64,000 bases of DNA from Candidatus Villigracilis adiacens (GCA_016703605.1 JADJBU010000022.1:806001-870000), one strand, 5' to 3'; shown: positions 18,461 through 28,248, counted from the first letter of the stretch. Numbers and translations: made by a program. Notes: generated by a model from the letters alone, not told the origin.

Positions 18461-18972
18461 TTGTAATTCCCCTGGTTCGTTCCGCCGATGGTCACGTCAA
18501 TATCTGCGGATTTGAAAACCGTGTACACCTCCCCGCTTTCATAGGGCAGGGCGGTCATTGCAACACCCGACAGGTTCGTGATGGTCGCGCCTGATTTTAT
18601 ATCCAGTCGCAGGGTGCCATTGCCCGAGCCGGTATTGACCGAGACGGTGTAGGTTGCGCCGGAACCAGTGAGGCTGGCGATGGACTCGCCGGTGATGCCG
18701 CCCGTTTTGGTCAGTTCAAAATCGTCGGTGTCAACTTCGACGACGGGGGTATCGAATGTGACTGTGAAATCCACTGTGGCGGCGGAAGTGGGGTTGGCGT
18801 CGGCGCGGGTTATTGAAGAAACAAACGGATTTGTTGGATATGGATATGGATATGGATATGGATAAATACCCAAGCGGGGTCTATTGTATTTTTCAGGCGG
18901 GGCGTATATAGCCGCAATCCCGGCGAGTACGGCGATGACCAAAAATACGATTTCGAATTTATTTGTTTTCAT
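17251..18972 (-). CDS. Secreted surface protein with Ig-like domain and two 211-residue repeats
   Basis: About 573 residues. The ATG at 18972 follows AGGAG and opens a signal or anchor segment (EIVFLVIAVLAGIAAIY). A Tyr-Pro run follows, then an Ig-like domain of the type PTSAATVDFTVTF seen in adhesins. The C-terminal 400 residues are two copies of a 211-residue unit, each built of two related halves (one with SLNQWRRRPSTTVGW, one with SLYELIRDPSAAGW). The DNA of the repeats is nearly identical to the C-terminus of the subtilisin at 21432-25047. It overlaps the upstream membrane-protein gene by 14 bp. Function unknown; probably displayed at the surface. Confidence 0.8.
   Translation of the reverse strand: MKTNKFEIVFLVIAVLAGIAAIYAPPEKYNRPRLGIYPYPYPYPYPTNPFVSSITRADANPTSAATVDFTVTFDTPVVEVDTDDFELTKTGGITGESIASLTGSGATYTVSVNTGSGNGTLRLDIKSGATITNLSGVAMTALPYESGEVYTVFKSADIDVTIGGTNQGNYNLNKDESQVLKYVVDGGPVVIGSGGGPDIIASLNQWRRRPSTTVGWTGVAQSMALPVSLITNAYYFPRYDYSSTNALYNNLLIANVDTVSRDITITIGGVVRGTYTLAPSQSQYVNYPGLLGGPVVVSSASGARIVASLYELIRDPSAAGWNGQSEMMGLPASQLSDQYLIPNYFGAANPNTLNVSLYIANVDTVSTTVEIRIAGILRGSYPLAASTGQVVKYNLDGGPVEIRSTNGADIVASLNQWRRRPSTTVGWTGVTQSMALPVSLITNAYYFPRYDYSSTNALYNNLLIANVDTVSRDITITIGGVVRGTYTLAPSQSQYVNYPGLVGGPVVVSSAPGARIVASLYELIRDPSAAGWNGQSEMMGLPASQLSDQYLIPNYFGAANPNTLNASLYIAVP
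18836..18864. repeat. Hexanucleotide microsatellite (GGATAT)n encoding Tyr-Pro repeats
   Basis: Four complete and one nearly complete copies of GGATAT in a row. On the minus strand it encodes five Tyr-Pro pairs just after the membrane segment of the surface protein. The 6-bp unit keeps the frame, so length changes would alter a rigid spacer without breaking the gene. Confidence 0.85.
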
Positions 18973-20692
18973 GTTTTTCTCCTTGATTGCCAGAGCGCGA
19001 ACAGGATAGAATTCGATAAATATTAACTTTGCCGTCACTAAAGGCTGGGTCAACCCAGGGTATATTTGAAAGTTGACTCTCTCGAAAGCTGAAGGTATTT
19101 CCGCCCAGATAAATGTAGATGTCGTTTTCACCGGAATTACAGGAATTTGGAAACTCCGCGCTGTTTGTCCAATCCGCGTTGTAAGGTCTTTTGTTTACCG
19201 GGCGATTTATCAATGGATGGATCCAAATACCCGCGTCCGTGCCGTGATGTTGATCGCCCTCGATGGCTGCGATGATGAACAAGGCGCTTGCATCTGTTTC
19301 ATCTTTTATCCATTCAAAAGCCCGTTCGTCCGACTCTGTGTAATAGTTACAACACGGGTCTGGGATAAGCGATTTTCGCCATGGAGAATTATACGCGATT
19401 GCCAGGATCAAGATAGCCGTAACGGCGATAACGCCCATGATGTTCATGTGTTTAGTTAATCCCGATATCCCCAGTCCGCCTGCTATGGAGAGTGGAATAA
19501 ACAGCATGATGCTTGTAAATTGAACGTCGAAGGGTTTGAAGCCGCCCATGAAAATATCGCCGATAGTATCGCTGAGCCAAATTGACGATGTAAAGAAAAA
19601 CAAGGCGGATAGTTCTCTTGGAAAGCAGCGGAAACCGAACGGCAATAACCCGATTAAAACCAGGTTCAATATGATGGGGTTGTAAAAATTCCCCAACACG
19701 CTCCTCAAAGGAAGGAGGGATACGATAAACAAGGTCGAATAGAGGAACGCTTTTGGATAACCCAGCGTGTCGGGAATGGACAGGTATTTTACGAGGGACA
19801 ATCCAGTTATAAACAGGATAAATATAAAGAGCGATCTTGTGTGCGTCCCAATCAGGCTGGCGATAAGAAAGGATATCGCTGCAATTACTAGCCAGCCTTT
19901 TCCTTTTGGATCCCGTAACAGCGCGCCCCATCCGAGAGCGGCTGGCAGCAGGCTGAGGCATAACAGGGCGGGGAATTTCCCCCAGTTTATTGCAAAGGCG
20001 GGCATTGCCCACCCAAACGCGGCAAGGAAACCGCTTGCGAGAGAACCAGCGATATTTTTTGAAAGGGCAAAAGTGGCAAATGCCACGGATAATGGAACAG
20101 CGGCGAGGGATAACTGCCCGATGAGCGACATGGCATTTGCAGAATTGGTCCCTGTAAGGCTTGCAATCCATGCGGCGAGACCGTGAAACCCGAGGTGATA
20201 GTACGTTTCCGTCAAATTTCCGATTCCCATGCCGGGACTTGTCGTATAGGGATCAAGAATATTTTCGATGATTTGATAATGGATGGGTGAATCTGTATAG
20301 CCGGGCAGGAGAATGCGATCCAATAAGGGAAGTTTCAATAGCAGGAGGATTGTGTAAACCGTGGTTACGAGCGCTATATTTATGAGTTGTTTGGTTTCTT
20401 TATGGAGATAATGAATAAGGGATACCAAGCCAATAAAAACGACCGACCAACTGATGAGTTTGTGGAGATGAACTGAGATTAGAGATGCAAATGACAATAG
20501 AAACGTAAAGCCGCACAGGACGATCATCCCGGTTGGAAGTGTGGATAAAATAATTATCGGTCTTGCGTCGAAAAGAGTTGTACTGGTTCTTAAAACGATC
20601 AAGCCCAACCCATGGCATGTTACGAGAAGGGCAATGATTTCGATTTTGTACTCAAACAGGATTTTTATTCCATCGCCGAGGGCGCTTATCAT
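18959..20692 (-). CDS. Polytopic membrane protein, GT-C-like, unknown function
   Basis: A 577-residue protein with about 12-14 hydrophobic segments over residues 1-430 and a soluble C-terminal region. A loop after about residue 130 contains DSPIHYQIIE and a YYHLGFHG motif, the sort of acidic/aromatic loop found in GT-C glycosyltransferases and in DUF6541-like proteins; I do not recognise a specific family. It could glycosylate the neighbouring exported repeat proteins, which is inference from position: it lies between them and overlaps the downstream one by 14 bp. Confidence 0.7.
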   Translation of the reverse strand: MISALGDGIKILFEYKIEIIALLVTCHGLGLIVLRTSTTLFDARPIIILSTLPTGMIVLCGFTFLLSFASLISVHLHKLISWSVVFIGLVSLIHYLHKETKQLINIALVTTVYTILLLLKLPLLDRILLPGYTDSPIHYQIIENILDPYTTSPGMGIGNLTETYYHLGFHGLAAWIASLTGTNSANAMSLIGQLSLAAVPLSVAFATFALSKNIAGSLASGFLAAFGWAMPAFAINWGKFPALLCLSLLPAALGWGALLRDPKGKGWLVIAAISFLIASLIGTHTRSLFIFILFITGLSLVKYLSIPDTLGYPKAFLYSTLFIVSLLPLRSVLGNFYNPIILNLVLIGLLPFGFRCFPRELSALFFFTSSIWLSDTIGDIFMGGFKPFDVQFTSIMLFIPLSIAGGLGISGLTKHMNIMGVIAVTAILILAIAYNSPWRKSLIPDPCCNYYTESDERAFEWIKDETDASALFIIAAIEGDQHHGTDAGIWIHPLINRPVNKRPYNADWTNSAEFPNSCNSGENDIYIYLGGNTFSFRESQLSNIPWVDPAFSDGKVNIYRILSCSRSGNQGEKHENK

Positions 20693-20805
20693 ATCTCCAG
20701 ACCTTGATCGACTAATTATGCATGGGATGATTTTACCTCATTGAAATTTATCGGCTCAAATAACATGCCTGCGCCCAGGGTCTTGTTCTGCAAATAAAGC
20801 CGCTC

Positions 20806-21015
20806 CTATGAGCGATCGAAAATAGTTATGTCAATGAAGAAGGTTTTTTGCGGCAGGGTTGAGCGTCCTACGATTGAATTTGTGTTCAGGTCATTGATAC
20901 TTGCGGCGACCGGCAGGCCGAGGCGGATTGTGACATTGCCGTTTTCCATTCCCGTTCCCGCTTCGCCTGCAAGGATATGCCGCCCTGCATACAGGCGATG
21001 TTGAAAGCGCCCGCG
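20806..21015 (-). pseudogene. C-terminal gene remnant, unknown protein
   Basis: An open frame of about 68 codons with no start ends in TAG at 20806-20808. It reads like a real protein end (segments ILAGEAGTGMENGNVTIRL and GRSTLPQKTFFIDITIFDRS). I do not recognise the family. It meets the opposite-strand remnant at about 21003-21015, which looks like a rearrangement junction. Confidence 0.45.
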
Positions 21016-21317
21016 CGTATTGCATAGACAGCGTAAAAAGAAACTATGCGCTCGGCGGCATTCATGAAGTTGGGGTGATCGCCGGGCTGCTTTTGCTGGC
21101 CGAGATCGAGTATGTTTCGGGAAACCCCGATCTTGCCAGGCGTCTATTCGCCTTCATAACCAGCAAGAAAACAGAATTATCGCTCTCCTTTCAGGAACCC
21201 GATCAGACCTCCCTAACAAGACTTAACCGATATTTCCCTGAAAGCGTTCCGGCGGGCAGTCCTTCAATCAACATGCCGGATATTGAAGAAATACTCTTTG
21301 GATCAGGGTCAATTTGA
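21003..21317 (+). pseudogene. C-terminal remnant of a TPR/regulator-like protein
   Basis: Open frame without a proper start. The segment VIAGLLLLAEIEYVSGNPDLA followed by RRLFAFITSKK resembles the last helical repeat of LuxR/AfsR-type regulators with tetratricopeptide tails. The rest of the gene is missing. The frame can be followed upstream to about 21003, where it runs into the opposite remnant. The GTG at 21075 is unlikely to be a true start. Confidence 0.45.
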
Positions 21318-21329
21318 TGGCATTTCAAC

Positions 21330-21361
21330 AAAAGAGGCGCATCCGAAGATGCGCCTCTTTT
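21330..21361. terminator. Rho-independent terminator, bidirectional
   Basis: Perfect 14-bp stem AAAAGAGGCGCATC with a CGAA tetraloop and T-run. It lies just downstream of both the plus-strand remnant and the minus-strand subtilisin gene and can serve either. Confidence 0.85.
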
Positions 21362-21431
21362 GTGTTTTTCAGTACTTCACGAAAGCGCCAAATTTGCACT
21401 GGATTTTCGCAGTTTACTGTTTTTGAATATT

Positions 21432-22600
21432 CTACGGCACGGCAATATACAGCGACGCATTGAGGGTGTTGGGGTTGGCTGCACCGAAATAGTTCGGGAT
21501 CAGGTACTGGTCCGACAATTGCGAGGCAGGCAAGCCCATCATCTCAGACTGCCCGTTCCAGCCTGCCGCGCTCGGGTCGCGGATCAACTCATACAGCGAC
21601 GCTACGATCTGCGCTCCCGCGTCGCTGCTCACCACCACCGGTCCGCCTACCAAGCCAGGGTAGTTCACGTACTGGCTTTGGGACGGCGCCAGGGTGTAGG
21701 TCCCTCGCACCACCCCTCCGATCGTGATGGTGATGTCTCTGCTCACTGTGTCCACATTGGCGATCAGCAGGTTGTTGTACAACGCGTTTGTGCTCGAGTA
21801 ATCGTAGCGCGGGAAGTAGTAGGCATTCGTGATCAAAGACACGGGTAATGCCATGCTCTGCGTCACGCCTGTCCAGCCCACCGTTGTCGACGGTCGCCGC
21901 CGCCACTGGTTCAGTGACGCCACTATGTCCGCTCCATTCGTGCTGCGGATCTCCACCGGTCCACCGTCTAGGTTGTATTTCACCACCTGCCCCGTGCTCG
22001 CTGCTAAGGGATAACTTCCTCGTAATATCCCTGCGATCCTAATCTCAACTGTCGTGCTGACCGTGTCCACATTGGCGATGTACAGCGATACATTCAATGT
22101 ATTGGGGTTGGCTGCTCCGAAATAGTTCGGGATCAAGTACTGGTCCGACAATTGCGAGGCAGGCAAGCCCATCATCTCAGACTGCCCATTCCACCCCGCC
22201 GCACTCGGGTCACGGATCAATTCATACAAGGATGCCACGATCCGCGCTCCAGGAGCACTGCTCACCACCACCGGTCCCCCCACCAAGCCAGGGTAGTTCA
22301 CGTACTGGCTTTGGGACGGTGCCAGGGTGTAGGTCCCTCGCACCACCCCTCCGATCGTGATGGTGATGTCTCTGCTCACTGTGTCCACATTGGCGATCAG
22401 CAGGTTGTTGTACAACGCGTTTGTGCTCGAGTAATCGTAGCGCGGGGAAGTAGTAGGCATTCGTGATCAACGACACGGGTAATGCCATGCTCTGCGTCAC
22501 GCCTGTCCAGCCCACCGTTGTCGACGGTCGCCGCCGCCACTGGTTCAATGACGCGATGATACCTACTCCGTTATTGCTGCTGATCACCACCGGTCCGCCA
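21432..22600. repeat. 633-bp tandem repeat array, copy 2
   Basis: GATCAGCAGG occurs at 21762 and 22395, again 633 bp apart. The array is almost the same as 17251-18460, 4181 bp away in the same orientation. It encodes the C-terminal repeats of the subtilisin. Confidence 0.9.
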
Positions 22601-25047
22601 TCGATACTATATTTTGCGACCTGACTCTCCGCAGGATCCATATCATACGTCCCTTGCGAAGTGCCGCCAATGGTTATATCAATAGTGGTCGGTCCGCTGG
22701 GCAGGCTGCCACCAACAGAAAAGTTTATGGGGCCTAAAGCATTATTCGCTTCATTACTTTCTTCATCTCCGCCAGCACAGTTAGCATCAGCGTATAGATA
22801 GATACTGTACGATCCCGCCTTCAACCCAGTGCGGACATCATCATCATCGTAAATGACAGCCGGGTAGTGATCGATGGGATAGGAAATTTCGACACTCACA
22901 GTGGTAGTTTCGCCTGCAGGTAAAGAAGGAAGAATATCCTGACGTGTGTAATTTCCGCGCTCCATGACTACAGGGGTGGTTAGCGGATTAATCGCATCAG
23001 TTGGGTCATAATACATACATCCTGCCCCATCAACCGCGCCAGAGGGAGTAATTCTATATCCCTGATAATCAGTCATCTCCCCTAAAGTAAGAAGTGGAGG
23101 ACCACTATCGTCGTGATCAGACCCATAATTGGGCTTGTCATCCAGGAACACACCTGGATAAAAATTACCACTGGCCGACCCGCCGCGATTTTTCGCTGAA
23201 ATCCAGATCCAGAAGGTCTCATCAGGATTGGGATTGAGAATAAGAGCGCCGGTCGGATATGGACCGTCGCGCAACTCATAACCGGTAACGATAAGGTCAG
23301 GTTTTTCTGCCGATAGAACGGATTGATACGCATTCACACGTCCATGGCCGGTTTCGTTATCCCAACCGGCGGTATTGATATCGTCGGCGGTCTGTTCAAG
23401 AATATCCTGCAAGCCGTCGGCAGGCATGTACGGGTTGACCGTCATCATCAACCCCAGCACGCCGGAAACGATCGGCGCCGCGCCGGATGTGCCGTTCATA
23501 TAACCAGTGTAATCTTCTGTGTAGTCTGGGTCAGTACCGTCATTATATCCAGCTGCGCCGGTAATATCGGTCGTTGTCAGCCAGACTCCCGGCGCTACCA
23601 CGTCCAATGCAGAGCCGTAGTTGCTGCCCCACCAATCTTCGAATCCGTTACAAGTATTATTTGTCGGGGTCTTGCGCTGGTCGCACTGATTGGAAGCGCC
23701 CACCGCGACGACATCGCTTTGTGAAGCGGGCCAACTGACGGTTGAGGCGTTATCGTTTCCAGCTGCAAACACCACCACAGAACCCAATCCGCCGCGTCCG
23801 TTCGTGACGGCGTTGGTAATCGCGGTGTTGACCACCGTCGCGCCCGAACCGCCCCCCCAGCTATTGTTGAGAACGTCCGCGCCGTTGGTGTATGCCCAGC
23901 CAATCGCATCCGCAGCCCAGGCATCGGTGTAGACCCAACCGCCGCTGCCATTGCCATAAGCGATGCGCACTGGCAGGATCGTGCATAACGGGCAGACCCC
24001 GGCAACGCCGAGCGTGTTATTGCTCACCGCAGCGGCAAGCCCTGCCACGGCCGTGCCGTGCGCGTCATCGCCGGAAGGCGCGCCCGCGCTGCCCAGCCCG
24101 GTAGCGTCGTACCCGGCAAGCATATTGCCCGCCAGGTCTGCATGGGTCAGGTCCACGCCTTCGTCAAGGACGGCAATCGTGACAGACGCGTTTCCAAGCG
24201 TGACATCCCAGGCTTCGGGCGCGTCTATGTCGGCATCTGTCGTGCCGCCAAACTGACCGGTATTGTTCAAATGCCATTGGTCGGGGGTGTAGTATGTATC
24301 ATCCGGCGTGAACATCGGTCCCGGCTGGGAGGGTTTTTGTGAAGTCGTCTCATCTTCGGTCACCAGCCGCACAAAGTTCGGCGCCGCAAAGAGGACAAAA
24401 CCGCTCTCCTGGTATTGGTTCGCCATCCCCAGCGCATCCAATGAAGACCCGGATGTGATTCGCAGGACAAACGTATTCGCCTGCCCGGTGATCGGGGAGA
24501 CCAACTCGACCCCGCGCGCAGAGTTGAAGGCTTCGATCTCCGCCATGCCGGTCGTCTCAGGGAAGGCAGCCACAAATTCATCGCTGACCACCATATCAAT
24601 ATTGTCGTAGGAATATACCGGGTTCACCTGCGAGAAACTGCCCGGGTCTGAGCGCATCGAGTTAACGCCCTGAACGAAGGATTTCGAGTTTAGCCCGTTA
24701 TTCACCGGCAGCAGAGTCAACCCCAAATGTGGAACAGAACGCGCGCCATCCAATGAAGACACCGTACTGCCGAATTTTCCAGTTGCGGCTTCCTGCTCCG
24801 CTTCGTCGTCGCTCACAAATTTCACTGAAACCCAATCCAGCGAAGGGGTCAGGTTGACCCGCTGTCCATCAAGGTAGTAATACAACGAGCTGCCATTTAC
24901 GTCCAATGGCTGCATCCCGTTATTATCGCCCTCCTGCGCGAAAGCAGGCGTAATTTGAGGTCCCGCCGCGCTGGAAGATAAAATCGCAACCAGCCCAAAA
25001 ATCAGCAGGAACCGGAAGGCAAAGGGCATCGAATTGTTATTTTTCAT
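21432..25047 (-). pseudogene. Secreted subtilisin-like (S8) protease with surface repeats, one frameshift
   Basis: The intact part (25047 to about 22445) has a signal peptide (residues 1-38), a propeptide-like region, then an S8 domain with Asp295 (AVLDEGVD), His330 (DDAHGTAVAG) and Ser521 (NGTSGAAP). A CARDB-like domain (PDLIVTGYELRDG, about 583-770) follows, then the 211-residue repeats. At 22444-22447 a run of four G replaces the GGG found in the other repeat copies and throws the frame; reading on gives a false tail that stops at 22222. With one G removed the protein would be about 1204 residues and end SLYIAVP like its paralogue. It probably cleaves exported proteins at the surface. Real mutation or assembly error cannot be told apart here. 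Confidence 0.85.
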
Positions 25048-25378
25048 GGTAATCTCTTCTCTTTCATTGCTATCGATTCGAACGTATCAATCCCAGTCGA
25101 AGCAAATTGTGCGGAAAGCCACTTCAAGAAAATTTATTGACTCACTTTACGCGAAACGTCCCGAGGGTGTCGCGTGGCGCCGTGGCGACATTTTTTGTAC
25201 AAGGATTTTCCACCACAGAGATCACGGAGATTAACAAGGGGTTTTCTCTGTGCCCTCTGTGGTTAAATCTTTTCCGGCTTGTCCGGGTTGGGTGTTATAA
25301 ACCATGTCATTTTCATTATAAACAATTTTCCACTGAAAAACGGCTCTCTGTTTTGTAAGGAATCCCCCCCAAAAGTAA
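25048..25378. other. 331-bp intergenic region before the protease gene
   Basis: No gene. It contains a long imperfect hairpin repeat (25211-25262) and the presumed promoter and leader of the S8 gene; no strong -35/-10 pair was identified. Confidence 0.6.
25211..25262. repeat. ACCACAGAG-type inverted repeat
   Basis: Arms 25211-25228 and 25245-25262 match at 15 of 18 positions with a 16-nt loop. The outer motif ACCACAGAG/CTCTGTGGT resembles a short dispersed repeat common in environmental bacterial genomes; only one copy is seen in this window. Confidence 0.55.
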
Positions 25379-26257
25379 CTATTTCTCCATCGCCATCCGC
25401 AGCGCGGCCTCCCACCCGGGCAGCCCGAAACCAAAGACCTGCTCAAAACGCGAGCAATCGAGGTCGGTTCTCAGCGGGCGCAAGGCTGGGGTTGGGAAAT
25501 CCGCCGTCGGGGCGGGTTCGAGGCGTTTTGTCGCCTGCTCTGCAGGGTTCGGGTCGAGGCGCAGGATCGTCTTCGCAAAATCGAAGCGCGAGACGCTCCC
25601 CGCTCCGCCCAGGTGATAAATTCCCCGGCGTTCTTCAAAAAAGGCTCCCGGGTCTGGCAGGCTGCGCGCCAGCATCGCGGCGATCGCTTCCGCCAGCATC
25701 CGCGCCCAGGTGGGGCTGCCGACCTGGTCCGAAACGACTTTGAGGGTCTCCTGTTTGCGCGACCAGGCAAGTATCTTTGTGACGAAACCATCCCCCCGCA
25801 AACTGTACACCCAACTTGTGCGCAGGATGACGTGCCCGCCTCCAACCTGGACGATGGCCTGTTCGCCCTCCAATTTGCTTTGACCGTACACGTTGAGCGG
25901 ATTCGTCCCATCCCCTTCGGCATATGGCTCGCCTTTCCTCCCGTCGAAAACATAATCGGTCGAAATGTGGATGAGCGAAGCGTTGAGCGCGCGCGCCTCC
26001 TCCGCCATCACGCCCGGCGCTTTGGCATTGATCGTCCTTGCAATATCCGGCTCCGACTCAGCCCGGTCTACCGCCGTGTAAGCCGAGGCATTGACGATGA
26101 CCCGCGGCTTTATCTCGCGGATAACCTTGACCAGGTCATCCAGGCGGGTCAGGTTCAATTCATTGGAACCCATCGCATGAATCTCGCCCAGAGGAGACAG
26201 GCTGCGACGCGCCTCCCAGCCTAATTGCCCGGTTTTTCCAAACAAAAGGATTTTCAT
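25379..26257 (-). CDS. rmlD: dTDP-4-dehydrorhamnose reductase
   Basis: A 292-residue SDR that reduces dTDP-4-keto-L-rhamnose with NAD(P)H in the last step of dTDP-L-rhamnose synthesis. It has the Rossmann motif FGKTGQLG at the N-terminus, the HISTDYVFDG strand near residue 130 and the catalytic YGQSK. Last gene of the rmlCBAD run, 8 bp after rmlA, so clearly cotranscribed. Confidence 0.95.
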   Translation of the reverse strand: MKILLFGKTGQLGWEARRSLSPLGEIHAMGSNELNLTRLDDLVKVIREIKPRVIVNASAYTAVDRAESEPDIARTINAKAPGVMAEEARALNASLIHISTDYVFDGRKGEPYAEGDGTNPLNVYGQSKLEGEQAIVQVGGGHVILRTSWVYSLRGDGFVTKILAWSRKQETLKVVSDQVGSPTWARMLAEAIAAMLARSLPDPGAFFEERRGIYHLGGAGSVSRFDFAKTILRLDPNPAEQATKRLEPAPTADFPTPALRPLRTDLDCSRFEQVFGFGLPGWEAALRMAMEK

Positions 26258-26265
26258 CGAGGTCT

Positions 26266-27135
26266 TTACTTCTCCAGCGCCAGCCGCAAAAGGTAATCGC
26301 CGTAACCGTTACTCCCTAATTTTTCAGCCAGCGCCTTCAACTGCCCGCGGCTGATGAAACCTTCCCGATAGGCGATCTCTTCCGGCGAAGAGATCATCAA
26401 TCCCTGCCGCTCTTCCACAGCCTGCACAAAATTGGAGGCTTGCAATAAGGACTCATGCGTTCCGGCGTCCAGCCATGCCACGCCGCGCCCAAGCGAAGTG
26501 ACATTCAACTCGCCCATCTCCAGGTAAACGCGGTTGAGATCGGTGATCTCGATCTCGCCGCGCGGCGAAGGCTGGAGGGCTTTGGCAAATTCCACAACAC
26601 GCTCATCGTAAAAATACAAACCGGGTACGGCATATTTCGAGCGCGGCTGTTTGGGTTTTTCTTCGAGACTGATCGCCCTGCCGGTTTCATCGAATTCGAC
26701 CACGCCATAGCGTTCAGGGTCATGGACGGGGTAGGCGAACACCAGCGCGCCCTTTTCGAGTTTGGCAGCCTGCTGAAGTTGTTCGGGCAAACCATGCCCA
26801 AAGAAAATATTGTCGCCGAGAATCAGACAGGCTTTTTCGCCTTGAATAAAGTCCTCCCCCACAATGAAGGCATCTGCCAGCCCGCGCGGCTCAGCCTGTT
26901 CGGCGTAGGAGAAGTTCATGCCCCACCCCGCGCCGTCGCCAAGTAATCTTCTGAAACCTGGCAGGTCTTCGGGCGAACTGACGATCAGAATATCGCGGAT
27001 GCCCGCCAGCATGAGCATGGAAAGCGGGTAGTAGATCATCGGCTTGTCGTACACCGGCAATATTTGTTTGCTGACCGCGAGGGTCAACGGATAAAGACGC
27101 GTGCCGCGTCCGCCTGCGAGAATTATTCCCTTCAT
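26266..27135 (-). CDS. rmlA: Glucose-1-phosphate thymidylyltransferase
   Basis: A 289-residue nucleotidyltransferase with the signature GGRGTRLYPLT at residues 8-18 and EKPKQPRSKYAV near the middle. It makes dTDP-glucose from dTTP and glucose-1-phosphate. Length matches RmlA. Its product feeds both dTDP-rhamnose and, by inference, dTDP-Qui4N made by the VioA-like enzyme at 9-10 kb. Cotranscribed with rmlB (22 bp gap) and rmlD. Confidence 0.96.
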   Translation of the reverse strand: MKGIILAGGRGTRLYPLTLAVSKQILPVYDKPMIYYPLSMLMLAGIRDILIVSSPEDLPGFRRLLGDGAGWGMNFSYAEQAEPRGLADAFIVGEDFIQGEKACLILGDNIFFGHGLPEQLQQAAKLEKGALVFAYPVHDPERYGVVEFDETGRAISLEEKPKQPRSKYAVPGLYFYDERVVEFAKALQPSPRGEIEITDLNRVYLEMGELNVTSLGRGVAWLDAGTHESLLQASNFVQAVEERQGLMISSPEEIAYREGFISRGQLKALAEKLGSNGYGDYLLRLALEK

Positions 27136-27157
27136 TGGCTATTCTCCTCTTTCACTT

Positions 27158-28231
27158 TTATCGTGATTTGTAATTCGCGTCCATCCAGCCTTTGTATTCC
27201 TGCTTTTGGCGAATGGATGCCACCCACTCCGGATGCGACAAATACCAGTGAACGGTATCCAACAACCCCTGCTGAAGCGTGTGCCGCGGACGCCAGCCCA
27301 GTTCGCCGCTTATTTTTGTCGTGTCCATGTCGTAGCGGCGGTCATGACCCGGGCGGTCTTTGACGAACTGGATCAAATCCCGGCGCGGACGATGCTCCGG
27401 GCTTGGGGCGATCTCATCGAGAATATCGCAGATGGTCTCGACAATGCTCAAATTTGCAGGCTGGTTCTCGCCGCCAATGTTGTAGGTGGAGCCGGTTGCG
27501 CCTTTTGTCAGCACGAGATGAATCGCCTCACAATGATCCTCCACATGCAGCCAGTCGCGCACCTGCTGCCCGTCGCCGTAGACCGGCAGGGGTTTGCCCT
27601 CCAGGGCATTGAGGATGATGACCGGAATCAATTTTTCAGGGAACTGGAACGGACCGTAATTGTTCGAGCAATTGGTAATGGTAAACGGAAGCCCGTAGGT
27701 ATGCCCATACGAACGGACCAGGTGATCGCTCGCCGCCTTGGACGCGGCATAAGGCGAATTGGGCGCGTAGGGCGTTTCCTCCGTCCATGCGGGTTCACCG
27801 GGTTTCAATGAGCCAAAGACTTCATCGGTTGAAACGTGATGAAAGCGGACGGACTCCTTCGGAAAGGTCTGTTCGGTCAGCCAGTACTGCCGCGCCGCAT
27901 CGAGCAGGGTGAACGTACCCATCACGTTCGTCTCAATGAACTGACGCGGGCCCAGAATGGAACGGTCCACGTGCGACTCGGCGGCAAAGTGAACGATCGT
28001 GTCAATCTGATGTTCGCGCAGGGCTGAGGCGACCTGTTCGGGGTCGCAGATATTCCCCTGAATAAATTGATAGCGCGGATCGCCGGCGATATCCGCCAGG
28101 CTGTCCAGATTCCCGGCGTAAGTCAACGCGTCATAGTTGTAGACCCGCAACTCCTTTTCGTTTTTTATTATTTGTCGGATGAAATTGGAGCCGATGAAGC
28201 CCGCTCCGCCTGTAACCAGCACATTCTTCAT
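27158..28231 (-). CDS. rmlB: dTDP-glucose 4,6-dehydratase
   Basis: A 357-residue extended SDR. It shows GGAGFIGSNF at the N-terminus, HVSTDEVFGSL in the middle and the catalytic YAASKAASDH. It converts dTDP-glucose to dTDP-4-keto-6-deoxyglucose, the branch point to rhamnose (RmlC/D) and to 4-amino sugars. Second gene of the operon, 17 bp after rmlC. Confidence 0.96.
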   Translation of the reverse strand: MKNVLVTGGAGFIGSNFIRQIIKNEKELRVYNYDALTYAGNLDSLADIAGDPRYQFIQGNICDPEQVASALREHQIDTIVHFAAESHVDRSILGPRQFIETNVMGTFTLLDAARQYWLTEQTFPKESVRFHHVSTDEVFGSLKPGEPAWTEETPYAPNSPYAASKAASDHLVRSYGHTYGLPFTITNCSNNYGPFQFPEKLIPVIILNALEGKPLPVYGDGQQVRDWLHVEDHCEAIHLVLTKGATGSTYNIGGENQPANLSIVETICDILDEIAPSPEHRPRRDLIQFVKDRPGHDRRYDMDTTKISGELGWRPRHTLQQGLLDTVHWYLSHPEWVASIRQKQEYKGWMDANYKSR

Positions 28232-28248
28232 AAAGTCGTTTTCCTTTT

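Larger units (their letters stand above)
20693..21431. other. Long gap with gene debris, no intact gene
   Basis: This 739-bp stretch holds the C-terminal remnant of one gene on the minus strand (20806-21015), the C-terminal remnant of another on the plus strand (21003-21317) and a terminator hairpin (21330-21361). The first 110 bp show nothing. Confidence 0.6.

Noticed and set aside
22222..22440. His/Arg-rich C-terminus of the subtilisin as written
   Set aside because: It is the repeat read in the wrong frame after the extra G; the other frame continues the known repeat.
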